Source: JAAYZK01 sp964535025
GTDB lineage: Bacteria > Planctomycetota > Phycisphaerae > SM23-33 > FEN-1343
DNA: 16,909 nucleotides
Assembly (NCBI GenBank): GCA_964535025.1
Contig: CAZHRW010000111.1
Span: 1 to 16,909, forward strand
Direction of reading: 5' to 3'
Within the stretch, counting starts at the first letter, position 1; each line of letters opens with the position of its first letter. The notes under the pieces were generated by a model that saw nothing but the letters and a program-made list of their open reading frames with translations, had not been told where the DNA came from and did no database searches. A program made the position numbers and the translations under genes. This document shows, piece after piece, positions 1 through 7,983 of the stretch.

Positions 1-954
1 ATCCTCACGAGCATGGGTCGCGGCGAGGATGCCGCGACGTTCGCCGAGAAGCGCCTCGCCGCGGGGCTGCCCGAGCCGTTCTTCATGAGCGTCGGCTGCA
101 TCGAGCCGCACCGGCCCTTCCCCGAGCCGAGCCTGGACGAGGAGGCCGCGCGGTTCGCCCGCGCCCCCGCCCCGCTGCCCGACACGCCGGACACCCGCCG
201 CGACACGGCCGGGTTCGCGATGCTCGTCGAGCGATTCGACGCGATGGTCGGGCGCGTGCTGGACGCCCTGGACGCCGCGGGGTTGGCCGAGCGGACACTG
301 GTAGTCTGCACGACCGACCACGGGCCGGCCTTCCCGGGGATGAAGTGCACCATGACCGACTGGGGCCTGGGCGTGCTGCTGATGATGCGCGGCCCCGGCA
401 TTCCCGCCGGCAGGAGCACCGACGCGCTCGTGTCGCACCTGGACGTCTTCCCCACGCTGTGCGACTGGCTGGGCATCGCCCCGCCGGCGTGGCTGGAGGG
501 CCACAGCCTCGGGCCCATTCTACGCGGGCAGGCCGACAGCGTCCGCGACGCGATCTTCGGCGAGGTGACTTACCACGCCGCCTACGAGCCGCAGCGCTGC
601 GTGCGGACCGAGCGGTGGAAGTACGTCCGCCGCTGGGGGGAGAAGGAAACCCCCGTCCTGCCGAACTGCGACGACGGGCTGTCCAAGAGCCTCTTCCTCG
701 CCGCCGGCTGGACGGACCGCGCGCTGCCCCGCGAGGCGCTGTACGACCTGCTGTTCGATCCGACCGAGTCACACAACGTCATCGACGACCCGGCCCAGGC
801 CGATACCGTCGCGGCGATGCGGCAGCGCCTCCAGCGTTGGATGACCGACACGGACGACCCGCTGCTGAACGGCCCGGTGCCGGCGCCGTCGGGCGCGAAG
901 GTCAACGACCCGAACGGGCTGTCGCCGAAGGAAACGCCGCGCGAGATTCCGTGA
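1..954 (+). CDS. Sulfatase, C-terminal part (5' end outside window)
   Basis: This is the downstream part of a type I sulfatase, an enzyme that hydrolyses sulfate esters or sulfamates of glycans, normally after export. The frame is open from base 1, so the gene starts before the window and the formylglycine Cys/Ser motif is not visible. Seen: PHRPF around 106-120 (the His of the substrate/metal pocket in this family), TTDHG at 310-324 (metal-binding Asp-His) followed by the FPGMK lysine at 331-345, then DVFPTLCDWLGI and the LYDLLFDPTESHNV block that ends most sulfatases. The combination of PHRPF with DHG and FPGMK resembles the sulfamidase/N-sulfoglucosamine branch, but substrate is inference. 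The gene ends in TGA at 952-954. No neighbour is close enough to show an operon. The second sulfatase at 9182 is a related but clearly different enzyme. Confidence 0.9.
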   Translation: MLTSMGRGEDAATFAEKRLAAGLPEPFFMSVGCIEPHRPFPEPSLDEEAARFARAPAPLPDTPDTRRDTAGFAMLVERFDAMVGRVLDALDAAGLAERTLVVCTTDHGPAFPGMKCTMTDWGLGVLLMMRGPGIPAGRSTDALVSHLDVFPTLCDWLGIAPPAWLEGHSLGPILRGQADSVRDAIFGEVTYHAAYEPQRCVRTERWKYVRRWGEKETPVLPNCDDGLSKSLFLAAGWTDRALPREALYDLLFDPTESHNVIDDPAQADTVAAMRQRLQRWMTDTDDPLLNGPVPAPSGAKVNDPNGLSPKETPREIP

Positions 955-1145
955 CAGCGGCCGCGCCGAGGCCTACAATCAGGGTCGGTCTGCGGGGCTC
1001 ATGTCACGCACTGACGTTCACGTCATCGAGGCGGGCGGACGGTCCGCCGCATCCGTGCCAGTACAGGGAAGGAGACGGGGAATCCCTCACCGTACGCTCA
1101 CGACGTTGCACCACAATCATCGTGCGTGACTGGTGGCGCAGCCGA

Positions 1146-1376
1146 TCAGCCCTCGCGCTCGACGGGCTCGCCGACATCCAGCGCTCGACGCACGGCCTGC
1201 GCAAGCTGCGCCGGGCCGAAGGGCTTGGTCAGGAGTTTGTCTGGCACGCCCAAGCCTGCTTGCGGAGGCGGCTGCCTGCCCGCGATGGTCCGCCAGCGTT
1301 CGCTGTGGGTGGACGCCGACACGGGCACCAGAAGCTGATGGCTGCCCCGGGATTCCGTGTCTCCGCGAATAATAGG
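1146..1376 (-). pseudogene. Response-regulator receiver domain remnant (C-terminal half)
   Basis: Between the sulfatase and the regulator the minus strand carries about 75 open codons bounded by stops (upstream stop at 1377-1379, TGA at 1146-1148). The translation has VPVSAST followed, about 25 residues later, by GVPDKLLTKPF and LAQAVRRAL. This is the usual end of a CheY-like receiver domain: the beta4 Ser/Thr region, the invariant KPF lysine and the last helix. The N-terminal half with the phosphorylated Asp is missing and no ATG or convincing ribosome site is present. I read it as a gene remnant. Alternatively it is a chance frame, but the spacing of the Thr/Ser, KPF and final helix argues against that. 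It lies on the same strand as, and just downstream of, the AraC-type gene. Confidence 0.42.
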
Positions 1377-1409
1377 TCACCGTTCCGTCTGGCCCCCGGC
1401 TGGCCCGGC

Positions 1410-2579
1410 TCAACCCCGCGGATACTGCTGCCTGTAGCGCGACGGCGGGACGCCGAAGGCGCGGTGGAAGATGCGGGTGAAGCGGTCGGCGCTGCCGAAG
1501 CCGGACCGGCGGGCGATGCTGGGCAGGGGGTCGGCGCTGGTCAGCAGCAGGAACCTGGCGTGATCGAGTTGGACGCGCCGGATCTCCTGGCCGGGCGATC
1601 GGCCGAAGACGGCGCTGAAGCGACGTTCCAGCCCCCGCCGCGACAGCGGGACGGCCTGCAGGACGTCGGCCACGCCGATCCCCTCGACCGCATGGTTGCG
1701 AATGAAGTGGACCGCCGCCGCCAGGTCGACGTCGTCGATGGCGAGCATGTCGGTCGATCCCCGGCGCACGACGCCCAGCGGGGGGATCAGCACCGGCTCG
1801 GCCGGAGCCGGCCGTCCGTCCAGCAGGTCGCCCAGCATCGCTACGGCGGTCTGACCGATGCGCCGTGTCGCCAGGCGGATGCTCGACAGGGGAGGGCAGG
1901 CCAGTTCGCACAGAAGGGGGTCGTTGTCGACCCCCAGGATCGCCACGTCGTTGGGAACGTCCAGGCCTCCCTGGCGGCAGAGGCCGCACAGGGTGTAGGC
2001 CTGCAGGTCCTGGTCGGCATAGAGGCCCACCGGCCTGGGCAGGTCCGCCAGCCAGCGGCCGATGACCGGGTTGCGGGGCTGTCCGGCGGTGAATGCCTGC
2101 TCCGACAGCACGTGCAGATGCGAATCACCAACGCCCAGCAGGCGAAGCTCGGCCAGGAACGCCTTCCTGCGGCGCTGCGCGTGCGCTCGCATGTCACAGT
2201 GGAGGCAGGCAAAGTGCTCGATGTTCAGGTCCCGCAGGTGCCGGGCGGCCATCGCCCCGATCTGAGCGTCGTCGGGACGCACCGTCGGGAAGGCCCCGTC
2301 GGGCATGGCGCCGGAGAAGTTAACCACGGGGATGCGCAACGTCTTGATTCTGTCGAGGATGGGATTGGACGGCGTGATGGCCGCCAGGACGCCGTCCAGC
2401 GGCTGATCGAGCAGATGGGCCGACCGGCCGCCGACCAGGCCCGCCAGCGATGCCGACCACGAGCCGCGCAGCCGGATCGCACGGCTGATCCCGACGCACA
2501 CGCGGCGGAAATACTCCGTCGCCGGATCGACAAGCACACCGACGTGGTCGCAACGTTGCACGGCCACTTCTCCAATCAT
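1410..2579 (-). CDS. XylR-like AraC-family transcription regulator
   Basis: A cytoplasmic transcription factor of 389 residues built like E. coli XylR. The N-terminal ~270 residues form a LacI/periplasmic-binding-type sensor: HVGVLVDPATEY with FRRVCVGISRAI at the start, DGVLAAI, IPVVNFSG, DLNIEHFACLHC, and the typical DVAILGVDNDPLLCELACPPLSSI block. The last ~105 residues form two AraC helix-turn-helix units, with SRRGLERRFSAVFG and IARRSGFGSADRFTRIFHRAF followed by GVPPSRYR. I chose ATG at 2579 because the family homology begins right after it; an in-frame TTG at 2624 would add 15 unlike residues. Upstream of the ATG the ribosome site is weak. The gene is divergent from the beta-helix/PKD genes starting at 2756 and 3238, which are its likeliest targets; the inducer, probably a sugar, is unknown. 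Confidence 0.9.
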   Translation of the reverse strand: MIGEVAVQRCDHVGVLVDPATEYFRRVCVGISRAIRLRGSWSASLAGLVGGRSAHLLDQPLDGVLAAITPSNPILDRIKTLRIPVVNFSGAMPDGAFPTVRPDDAQIGAMAARHLRDLNIEHFACLHCDMRAHAQRRRKAFLAELRLLGVGDSHLHVLSEQAFTAGQPRNPVIGRWLADLPRPVGLYADQDLQAYTLCGLCRQGGLDVPNDVAILGVDNDPLLCELACPPLSSIRLATRRIGQTAVAMLGDLLDGRPAPAEPVLIPPLGVVRRGSTDMLAIDDVDLAAAVHFIRNHAVEGIGVADVLQAVPLSRRGLERRFSAVFGRSPGQEIRRVQLDHARFLLLTSADPLPSIARRSGFGSADRFTRIFHRAFGVPPSRYRQQYPRG

Positions 2580-2755
2580 GGGCCACCGGCGAACGTGACG
2601 CAAGACGACGGATCTTTGACGCAATCAGGTCTGGTGGTTCCCGAGAACGGCATTATACTCGGTTCCGTCGTCAATTCACTGCCGGGGCGCACGTTTCAGT
2701 TCCGCGCTGATGTTGCAGAGGGTCGTCCATCTCAACCCGTATCAGGAGAACGACA
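2580..2755. promoter_or_regulatory. Divergent intergenic region with operator-like palindrome
   Basis: This 176-base region separates the XylR-like gene from the rightward secreted-protein fragment. It contains GTTCCCGAGAAC at 2637-2648, a 10/12 match to its own reverse complement, followed at 2653-2659 by TTATACT, a plausible -10 element for rightward transcription. A GAAC...GTTC pair flanks the same -10. A TTGACG lies at 2616-2621 but is too far (over 30 bases) to be the matching -35. AGGAG at 2744-2748 precedes the ATG at 2756. Operator function for the neighbouring regulator is inference from position and symmetry only. Confidence 0.35.
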
Positions 2756-3070
2756 ATGAAGGCCGGGGCTTTGTCGCCGTCGTCGCTATCGTTCTGGGGG
2801 TGTGCCTGGTCGCCCACGCCCAGATCGGCATCCCCGCCGGATTCCCCTACGCGTCCACCACCGGCATCACCGGGGTGGGGCTGACGGTCAACGACCTGAC
2901 CGCCAGCAACGCCCGCACATCCGCGTCGACGGGGTCGGCCATCCGCACGGCCCACGACCTGCGGGACTGGACGGCCTCGCCGATCCCTTCCAGCACCCCG
3001 TGGACCCACGGACAGGCCCAGGGGATAACCAGGCCGATTCGAAGTTCGTGCGACATGGACTGCTCCGAAG
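2756..3070 (+). pseudogene. Frameshifted N-terminal fragment of beta-helix/PKD protein
   Basis: This is a broken relative of the next gene. ATG at 2756 has AGGAG seven bases upstream, but its own frame gives no sensible protein. One frame over, the sequence reads as a signal peptide (GFVAVVAIVLGVCLVAHAQ) and then IGIPAGFPYASTTGITGVG and LTVNDLT, nearly the same as residues 24-50 of the protein at 3238. Adding one A to the ATGAAGG run would restore a normal start (MKGRGFVAVV). A second missing base near 2922, also an A, would turn ARTSAST into ARTIRVDG, matching RTITVDG of the relative. After about base 2940 similarity is thin (a possible QAD match near 3030). The rest of the beta-helix and all PKD domains are absent. 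No function is expected. Confidence 0.7.
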
Positions 3071-3142
3071 GGAACAGGTGCCGACAGGCTTTTCGTGTTT
3101 ATCCAAGATCACAACGCAAACGTCTCTGGTCGTCCAGCGGAT

Positions 3143-3196
3143 TTGAGACTCTATAGAGTTGGGATACTTTCCGTGCACACCAGGGCGGCCCTGGTG
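3143..3196 (+). promoter_or_regulatory. Candidate promoter/operator: 12-base palindrome and hairpin
   Basis: Upstream of the intact beta-helix gene there is a perfect 12-base palindrome, ACTCTATAGAGT at 3148-3159. It lies between a weak -35-like TTGAGA (3143-3148) and a weak -10-like TACTTT (3165-3170), 16 bases apart. Twenty bases further, CACCAGGGC at 3178-3186 and GCCCTGGTG at 3188-3196 form a perfect inverted repeat in the putative leader, about 40 bases before the ATG. The first may be an operator and the second a leader hairpin. No U-tract follows, so it is not a normal terminator. Function is inferred from symmetry and position. Confidence 0.35.
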
Positions 3197-3237
3197 GCCT
3201 GCGGTTTCAGGGCATTCTCAAGCAAAGGAGTACCAAC

Positions 3238-6200
3238 ATGCGATCGATTTCTATGGCCTTGCTGTCCCTGTGCCTGCTGCTGGCGTGCGGTGCGGCCCAG
3301 GCCCAAATCCCCATCCCCGACGGCTTCCCCGACGCGTCCACCACCGGCATCACCGGCGTGGGCCTGACCGTCAACGATCTCACGCCCACCAGCGGGCGGA
3401 CAATCACGGTCGATGGAACCGTCGTTGATATGGAGGACATCACTGGACGTATCGTCATCCAGGCCGACAACGTGACCATCCGCCGATGTCGCATCACCGG
3501 GGGCGGGGCCTACAACATTGAAGTGGACGGCCCCTACGTCGGCACGGTCATCGAAGACTGTCTCTTACTCGGCGGCGGGGCCGTGAACGTAACCGGCAGT
3601 AACTACACGATTCGGCGATGCGACATCTCCGGCTCCAATGACGGGCTGAAGGTCAACACGGGCTGCCTCATCGAAGACAACTACATCCACGACCAACTCA
3701 AGGAAGTCGGCACACACAACGACGGCATCCAAGACTCCGGTTCCCTGTCGGTCTCCTCGGGCTGGGTCATTCGCCACAACACCATCCTGGGCCCCTACCT
3801 GGCCTCGACTTCGGCGATTATGGTCAGTACCGTCAGCGGCTACATCGACGACATCCTGATCGAGGAGAACTTCCTCTCCGGCGGCGGCTTCACCCTCTAC
3901 TGCACCGATCACGGCGACGGATACGGGACGCCCACCAACGCAACGATCCGCAACAATGTCTTCGAAGCCGACTCCTACAACAACAGCTACATCACGTTCA
4001 GCGGCAGCCCTGACTTCAAAGGCAACATCCTCCACACCGGCGACCCCATCGCTCAGAACCCCCCAACCAACCTGCCTCCGATCGCCGACGCCGGGTACAA
4101 CGTGATCGTCACCGACACCGACGCCGATGGGGTCGAGTCGATCACCCTGGTCCCCGACTGCCACGATAACGACGGGACGATCGTCGGCTACGCCTGGAGC
4201 GAGGATCTCGTCTCGCTGTCGACCGTCCAGGCACCAACGTTAACGTTCGCCGTCGGCAGCCACTCGGTGGACCTGACCATCACCGACGATGATGGGGCCG
4301 CCGACACCGACAGCGCTCTGATTCTCGTCCTGCCCGCCAGTGGCAACCAGGCCCCTGTCGCCGACGCCGGTCCCAACCAGACCATCACCGACCTCGACGA
4401 CGACGGCAGTGAGTCAATCACACTTGACGCTTCGAATTCGCACGACGCGGACGGATCCATCACCGGCTATTCATGGGAAGAAGGCTCCGCCGCACTGGCG
4501 ACGACCGCGACCGCTACGGTGACGATGGCGGTGGGAGTCCACGACGTTTACCTCACGGTGACCGACGACGACACCGCTACGGACATTGACACGGTCGTGA
4601 TCATCATCGACGCCCTGTGCCTGGAGAACACTTACGCCGTCTATGCCCATACCCTCGATCGGGTGGTGCGCAGCGGCGGGAATACGCCCCGTCCCGCCAA
4701 CGAGATCGAATTCCGCGTCGGCGGCGGCTCGACCGGAATCGACGGGGCTGCGGTGATCCCCTTCAAACTCCCGACGCTGCACGCGGATGAAACCATCATA
4801 TCAGCTTCTCTGGAGGTCGATCTGGCCTTGATCAAGTCCGGTGTGAACTTCAACGTTGACCTCTACGGGTTGGGCTATCGAGCCGACCCGGCCGTGTCGA
4901 CGGACGACTTCTATCAAGGCGCCTATGATGGCGACACCACCGACGCCACGGCGCTGCAGGATGACTTCGCGACGCCGACGACCACGATCGGCTTCGTCAC
5001 CAGTGACGCCGACGCCGCCATCGCCGCCTGGCTCAACGCACAATACGACGCCGGGGCCGTCGGAGGCGACATCGTCTTCCTCCGCCTCAGCCCCGACACC
5101 ACTGACGCCGGCGACTACAAGTACTATAAGTTCCGTAGCGCCGACGGCTCGGATTCCACACCCTTGCTGATCCTCCAGACCGCTGCGAACAACGAACCGC
5201 CGATCGCCGACGCCGGGAGCGATCAGGAGGTCAACGACGCCGACGACAGCGGCGGTGAACAGATCACGCTGAACGGCTCCGGCTCCAGCGACTCGGACGG
5301 CACGATCGTCAGCTACGTCTGGAAAGAGGGCGCCAACCAGATCGCCACGGGCGTCTCGCCGCAGGTGACGCTGAGCGTGGCGGTCCACACGATCGACCTG
5401 ACGGTCACCGATGACGACAGCGCCACCGACAGCGATTCGGTGCAGGTGACGGTGACCGAGTACGTCAACCTCCCGCCGACGGCCGACGCCGGTTCGGACC
5501 AGGAGGTCACCGACACCGACGACAACGGCTCGGAGAACGTCACGCTGGACGGCTCGGGCTCGTACGACACGGACGGCACGATCGTCAGCTACGAGTGGAA
5601 AGAGGGCGCCACCCCCATCGCCACGGGCGTCTCGCCGGTGGTGACCTTGAGCGTCGCGGTCCACACGATCGACCTGACGGTCACCGATGACGACACCGCC
5701 ACCGACGGCGATTCGGTGGTCGTGACCGTCGATCCGGCGCCCGCCACCGGGGCGAAGCTGAACGTCGGCGTGGCCGAAGACATTGACAGCTCCTGGACAA
5801 CCGTAACGCTGCCCCAGAGCTACACCTCGATGGTGGTCGTCTGTGTGCCCAACTACGACGACAGTTCCGCTCCCGCGGTTGTTCGAATCCGGAATGCCTC
5901 CGGCAACAGCTTCGACGTCCGCGTGGACGCCGCCGGCGGGGCGACCCCGGCCGTGATGGATGTCCATTACATGGTCGTCGAGGAGGGCGTCTACACCCAG
6001 GCCGCCGACGGCGTGACCATGGAGGCGGTGAAGTTCACCTCGACCGTCACCAACCGCAAGGGCTCCTGGAACGGCCAGACCCGCACCTACGCCAACGCCT
6101 ACACCACCCCGGTCGTCGTGGGCCAGGTGATGACGTACAACGATGCGGACTTCTCGGTCTTCTGGTGCTGCGACGGCGCCGCCGGCAATCCCCCCGACAG

Positions 6201-6579
6201 CGGCGGGCTGGAGCTGGGCAAGCACGTCGGGGAGGACACCGACACCACCCGCGCCGACGAGACGATCGGCTACATCGTGATCGAGGCAGGCAGCGGCACG
6301 ATGAACGGCGTCGACTACGTCGCAGGCCTCAGCGGCGACAGCATCCAGGGCGTCGGCAACAGCCCGCCCTACAGCCACTCGCTTAGCGGCCTGACGGCGC
6401 CGATGGCCGCGGTGGTGTCGCAGGCGGGGATGGACGGCGGAGATGGCGGCTGGGCGATCCTGTACGGCGCCGACCCGGTGACGTCCGCATCGCTGAAACT
6501 GGCCTGCGACGAGGACCAGGCCAACGACAGCGAACGCAGCCACACGACCGAGCAGGTGGGCTACATCGTGTTCGAGTAG
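3238..6579 (+). CDS. Secreted beta-helix protein with four PKD-like domains
   Basis: This 1113-residue protein is exported: MRSISMALLSLCLLLACG ends at an AQA-Q cleavage site near residue 23. Residues ~45-275 repeat short strands with NVTIRRCRITGGG, YTIRRCDISGS and ATIRNNVF, typical of a right-handed parallel beta-helix (pectate-lyase-like fold). PKD-like domains follow at ~278-366, 370-460, 651-742 and 743-834, each starting P-x-ADAG and containing DGTIVSY or similar plus LTVTDDD. Residues ~461-650 look like a DNRLRE/CBM96-type domain (VDLYGLGY, YDGDTTDAT, FLRLSPDTT). Residues ~835-1113 form an unnamed beta-sandwich with WTTVTLPQSY and EEGVYT. AAAGGAG sits seven bases before the ATG, and a strong terminator follows. 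It probably binds or cleaves an extracellular polysaccharide; catalytic residues cannot be assigned. Its neighbours (XylR-like regulator, sulfatases) fit a glycan-use role. Confidence 0.92.
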   Translation: MRSISMALLSLCLLLACGAAQAQIPIPDGFPDASTTGITGVGLTVNDLTPTSGRTITVDGTVVDMEDITGRIVIQADNVTIRRCRITGGGAYNIEVDGPYVGTVIEDCLLLGGGAVNVTGSNYTIRRCDISGSNDGLKVNTGCLIEDNYIHDQLKEVGTHNDGIQDSGSLSVSSGWVIRHNTILGPYLASTSAIMVSTVSGYIDDILIEENFLSGGGFTLYCTDHGDGYGTPTNATIRNNVFEADSYNNSYITFSGSPDFKGNILHTGDPIAQNPPTNLPPIADAGYNVIVTDTDADGVESITLVPDCHDNDGTIVGYAWSEDLVSLSTVQAPTLTFAVGSHSVDLTITDDDGAADTDSALILVLPASGNQAPVADAGPNQTITDLDDDGSESITLDASNSHDADGSITGYSWEEGSAALATTATATVTMAVGVHDVYLTVTDDDTATDIDTVVIIIDALCLENTYAVYAHTLDRVVRSGGNTPRPANEIEFRVGGGSTGIDGAAVIPFKLPTLHADETIISASLEVDLALIKSGVNFNVDLYGLGYRADPAVSTDDFYQGAYDGDTTDATALQDDFATPTTTIGFVTSDADAAIAAWLNAQYDAGAVGGDIVFLRLSPDTTDAGDYKYYKFRSADGSDSTPLLILQTAANNEPPIADAGSDQEVNDADDSGGEQITLNGSGSSDSDGTIVSYVWKEGANQIATGVSPQVTLSVAVHTIDLTVTDDDSATDSDSVQVTVTEYVNLPPTADAGSDQEVTDTDDNGSENVTLDGSGSYDTDGTIVSYEWKEGATPIATGVSPVVTLSVAVHTIDLTVTDDDTATDGDSVVVTVDPAPATGAKLNVGVAEDIDSSWTTVTLPQSYTSMVVVCVPNYDDSSAPAVVRIRNASGNSFDVRVDAAGGATPAVMDVHYMVVEEGVYTQAADGVTMEAVKFTSTVTNRKGSWNGQTRTYANAYTTPVVVGQVMTYNDADFSVFWCCDGAAGNPPDSGGLELGKHVGEDTDTTRADETIGYIVIEAGSGTMNGVDYVAGLSGDSIQGVGNSPPYSHSLSGLTAPMAAVVSQAGMDGGDGGWAILYGADPVTSASLKLACDEDQANDSERSHTTEQVGYIVFE
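5188..5736 (+). repeat. Tandem pair of near-identical PKD-coding repeats
   Basis: PKD units 3 (5188-5463) and 4 (5464-5736) of the secreted protein are much closer to each other at DNA level than units 1 and 2 are. Long stretches are identical with a period of 276 bases, including about 40 bases from the GCGGTCCACACGATCGACC segment through the CACCGATGACGACA segment. This indicates a recent internal duplication or gene conversion and makes the array liable to slippage or collapse in assembly. Confidence 0.8.
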
Positions 6580-6637
6580 AACCCCCGACGGGCACGCCGC
6601 CGCCCACCTGGGCGGACGCCACCCATCGGCCTCATCA

Positions 6638-6677
6638 GGGCCCGTACGCGATCCGCTGATCGCGTGCGGGCCCTTTT
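6638..6677 (+). terminator. Strong intrinsic terminator of the PKD gene
   Basis: A 16-base-pair stem (GGGCCCGTACGCGATC at 6638-6653 with GATCGCGTGCGGGCCC at 6658-6673, one G-U pair) closes a CGCT loop and is followed by TTTT. It lies 58 bases after the stop codon and would end the rightward transcript before the decayed region. Confidence 0.85.
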
Positions 6678-6760
6678 CCATGATGCAGACCCTTGCGGTA
6701 CGATCCCAAGCACGAAGGATGACTTACCGTGGGGAATCCAAGACGCACGGGATCACTGAC

Positions 6761-7840
6761 CTACTCCGTACCATTCAGCACCGTCAGTTCCACCTCCATG
6801 CCCTGCGTCTGGGGCTCCAGGATCAGCTCGGCCTTGAAATCGACCGTCCGGCCGCCGGCGGCGGGCGGGAGCGTGACGGCCGGGCCGGTGATGACGATCC
6901 GGGTGGGGCCGGCGAGGGTGAGGGTGATCGGCTCGTCGATGCGGCCTTGGGCGCTGACGTCGCCGCCCAGGGCGACAGGCGCGCCGTCGGGAAGCAGGGC
7001 CGGCCAGCCGTCCAGCGAAACCGCCGTGGCGTGGACCGAGCCGTAGGCCGGACGGATCAGGACGGGAACGCCGACGCTGATGGGGTACTCCCCCCACCTC
7101 GATGCGGAAGTCACTGGTGACGGCGCCGTCGGCGGCGAGGGTGATCCGGCTGGTGCGGGTCAGCTCGCCCGCCTCGGTATGTAGGCGGCTCGACCAGATC
7201 GGGAACTGCCGCGGGAAGCGGCAGCCCAGGTCCGCCGGGACCGGCTCGGCGGCCAGATCGTTGAACAGGACGCCGACGTGGGCGCCCAGGGAGTACCCTG
7301 CGGCGTGATCGGCGAAGGTGAAGTGATAGCCGATCGTCGGCCCGCACCACTGCCGCAGGTGGTCGCACTGGGCGATGATGGGCAGGTTGTACTTCACGCC
7401 CACCTGGTACGTCGCGTGCGGCAGGATGAGCTGCACATCCCCGCCGCCGGGATGGCGCTCGGAGATGAGCTTCTGAATCCCCTTGCCCTCGTCGTTCATG
7501 ACGGCCTCGAAGACGATCTGGTAGCGCCGGAGTATCCGCACCAGCAGCGGTCGCCGGTGCGGACCACGCCGTTGACCAGCCAGTCCATGTGCGTGCGTGT
7601 GTAGCCGCCGTCGTAGTGGATGCCGCGTCCGCGGTAGCGGTCGCCCTCCCCGAGCACGGGGAATCCGCCGGAATACCGGCCCTGGGCGTCGGCGATCTGC
7701 TTCATGATGGGCTGGTAGCGGTCGAGCACCTCCAGGGCGCGGTCCTTGTCGCTGAGCGCCTCGGCGATCATCCGCATGGCGATGGCATAGCCCAGGACGC
7801 GGTTGGCGCCGGTCATGCCCAGGCGGCCAAGATCCTCGCC
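6761..7840 (-). pseudogene. Frameshifted gene of unknown family, probably secreted enzyme
   Basis: Three minus-strand frames join into one continuous protein-like sequence. From about 7840 it reads GEDLGRLGMTGANRVLGY, then ALEVLDRYQPIMKQIAD and GIHYDGGYTRTHMDWLVNGV. A frameshift near 7550 (one C short of DPLL) leads to VRILRRYQIVFEAVMN, LPIIAQCDHLRQWCGP and YSLGAHVGVLFNDLA. A second frameshift lies in the six-base C run (plus strand) at 7090-7095, where one base too many separates RIEVGG from EYPISVGVPVLI; the protein then ends in LNGTE at 6761. The order, a helical part with DGGY/TRTHMDW then a beta-rich part, is reminiscent of toroid-plus-sandwich polysaccharide lyases, but I do not recognise the family. 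The N-terminus is absent. Both shifts are in short homopolymers, so sequencing error is possible; the missing 5' end is not explained that way. Confidence 0.6.
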
Positions 7841-7983
7841 ACGTCGTACAGGCGGCGGATCGACGAGGCCCAGGTGCGCCAGGTGGCCGAGCAGGCCGAC
7901 CCGCTCCGGCGGATGGGACGTTCAGCCTGATCGAATACATGGCCTACCTGGCCGGGGAGGTGGCCGGTGGCCGCGACGATTGA
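7815..7983 (+). pseudogene. C-terminal remnant of a phage-type gene of unknown function
   Basis: Plus-strand codons from about 7815 read AQAAKILATSYRRRIDEAQ and QVAEQADPLRR. A one-base shift near 7911 gives DGTFSLIEYMAYLAGEVAGG and a TGA at 7981-7983. The end overlaps the GTG start of the next gene by 17 bases, as in tightly packed phage genes, and the GGGGAGG inside it serves as that gene's ribosome site. The 5' part is missing: here the sequence abuts, and for some 25 bases may overlap, the opposite-strand pseudogene. The family is unknown. The frame choice rests on plausibility of the protein and the overlap, so this is tentative. Confidence 0.4.

Noticed and set aside
1038..1060. GGCGGA/TCCGCC hairpin after the first sulfatase
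   Set aside because: Only six pairs, no T-run and about 85 bases past the stop; too weak in GC-rich DNA to call a terminator.
345..2759. An 804-codon plus-strand open frame across the sulfatase end and the regulator
   Set aside because: It is a shadow: its composition is Arg/Ala/Gly-rich without motifs and it runs opposite the clearly real XylR-like gene.
4801..6681. A 626-codon minus-strand open frame opposite the PKD gene
   Set aside because: The sequence is a low-complexity Val/Gly/Asp/Arg mirror of the PKD repeats; GC-rich repeats keep the antisense frame open.
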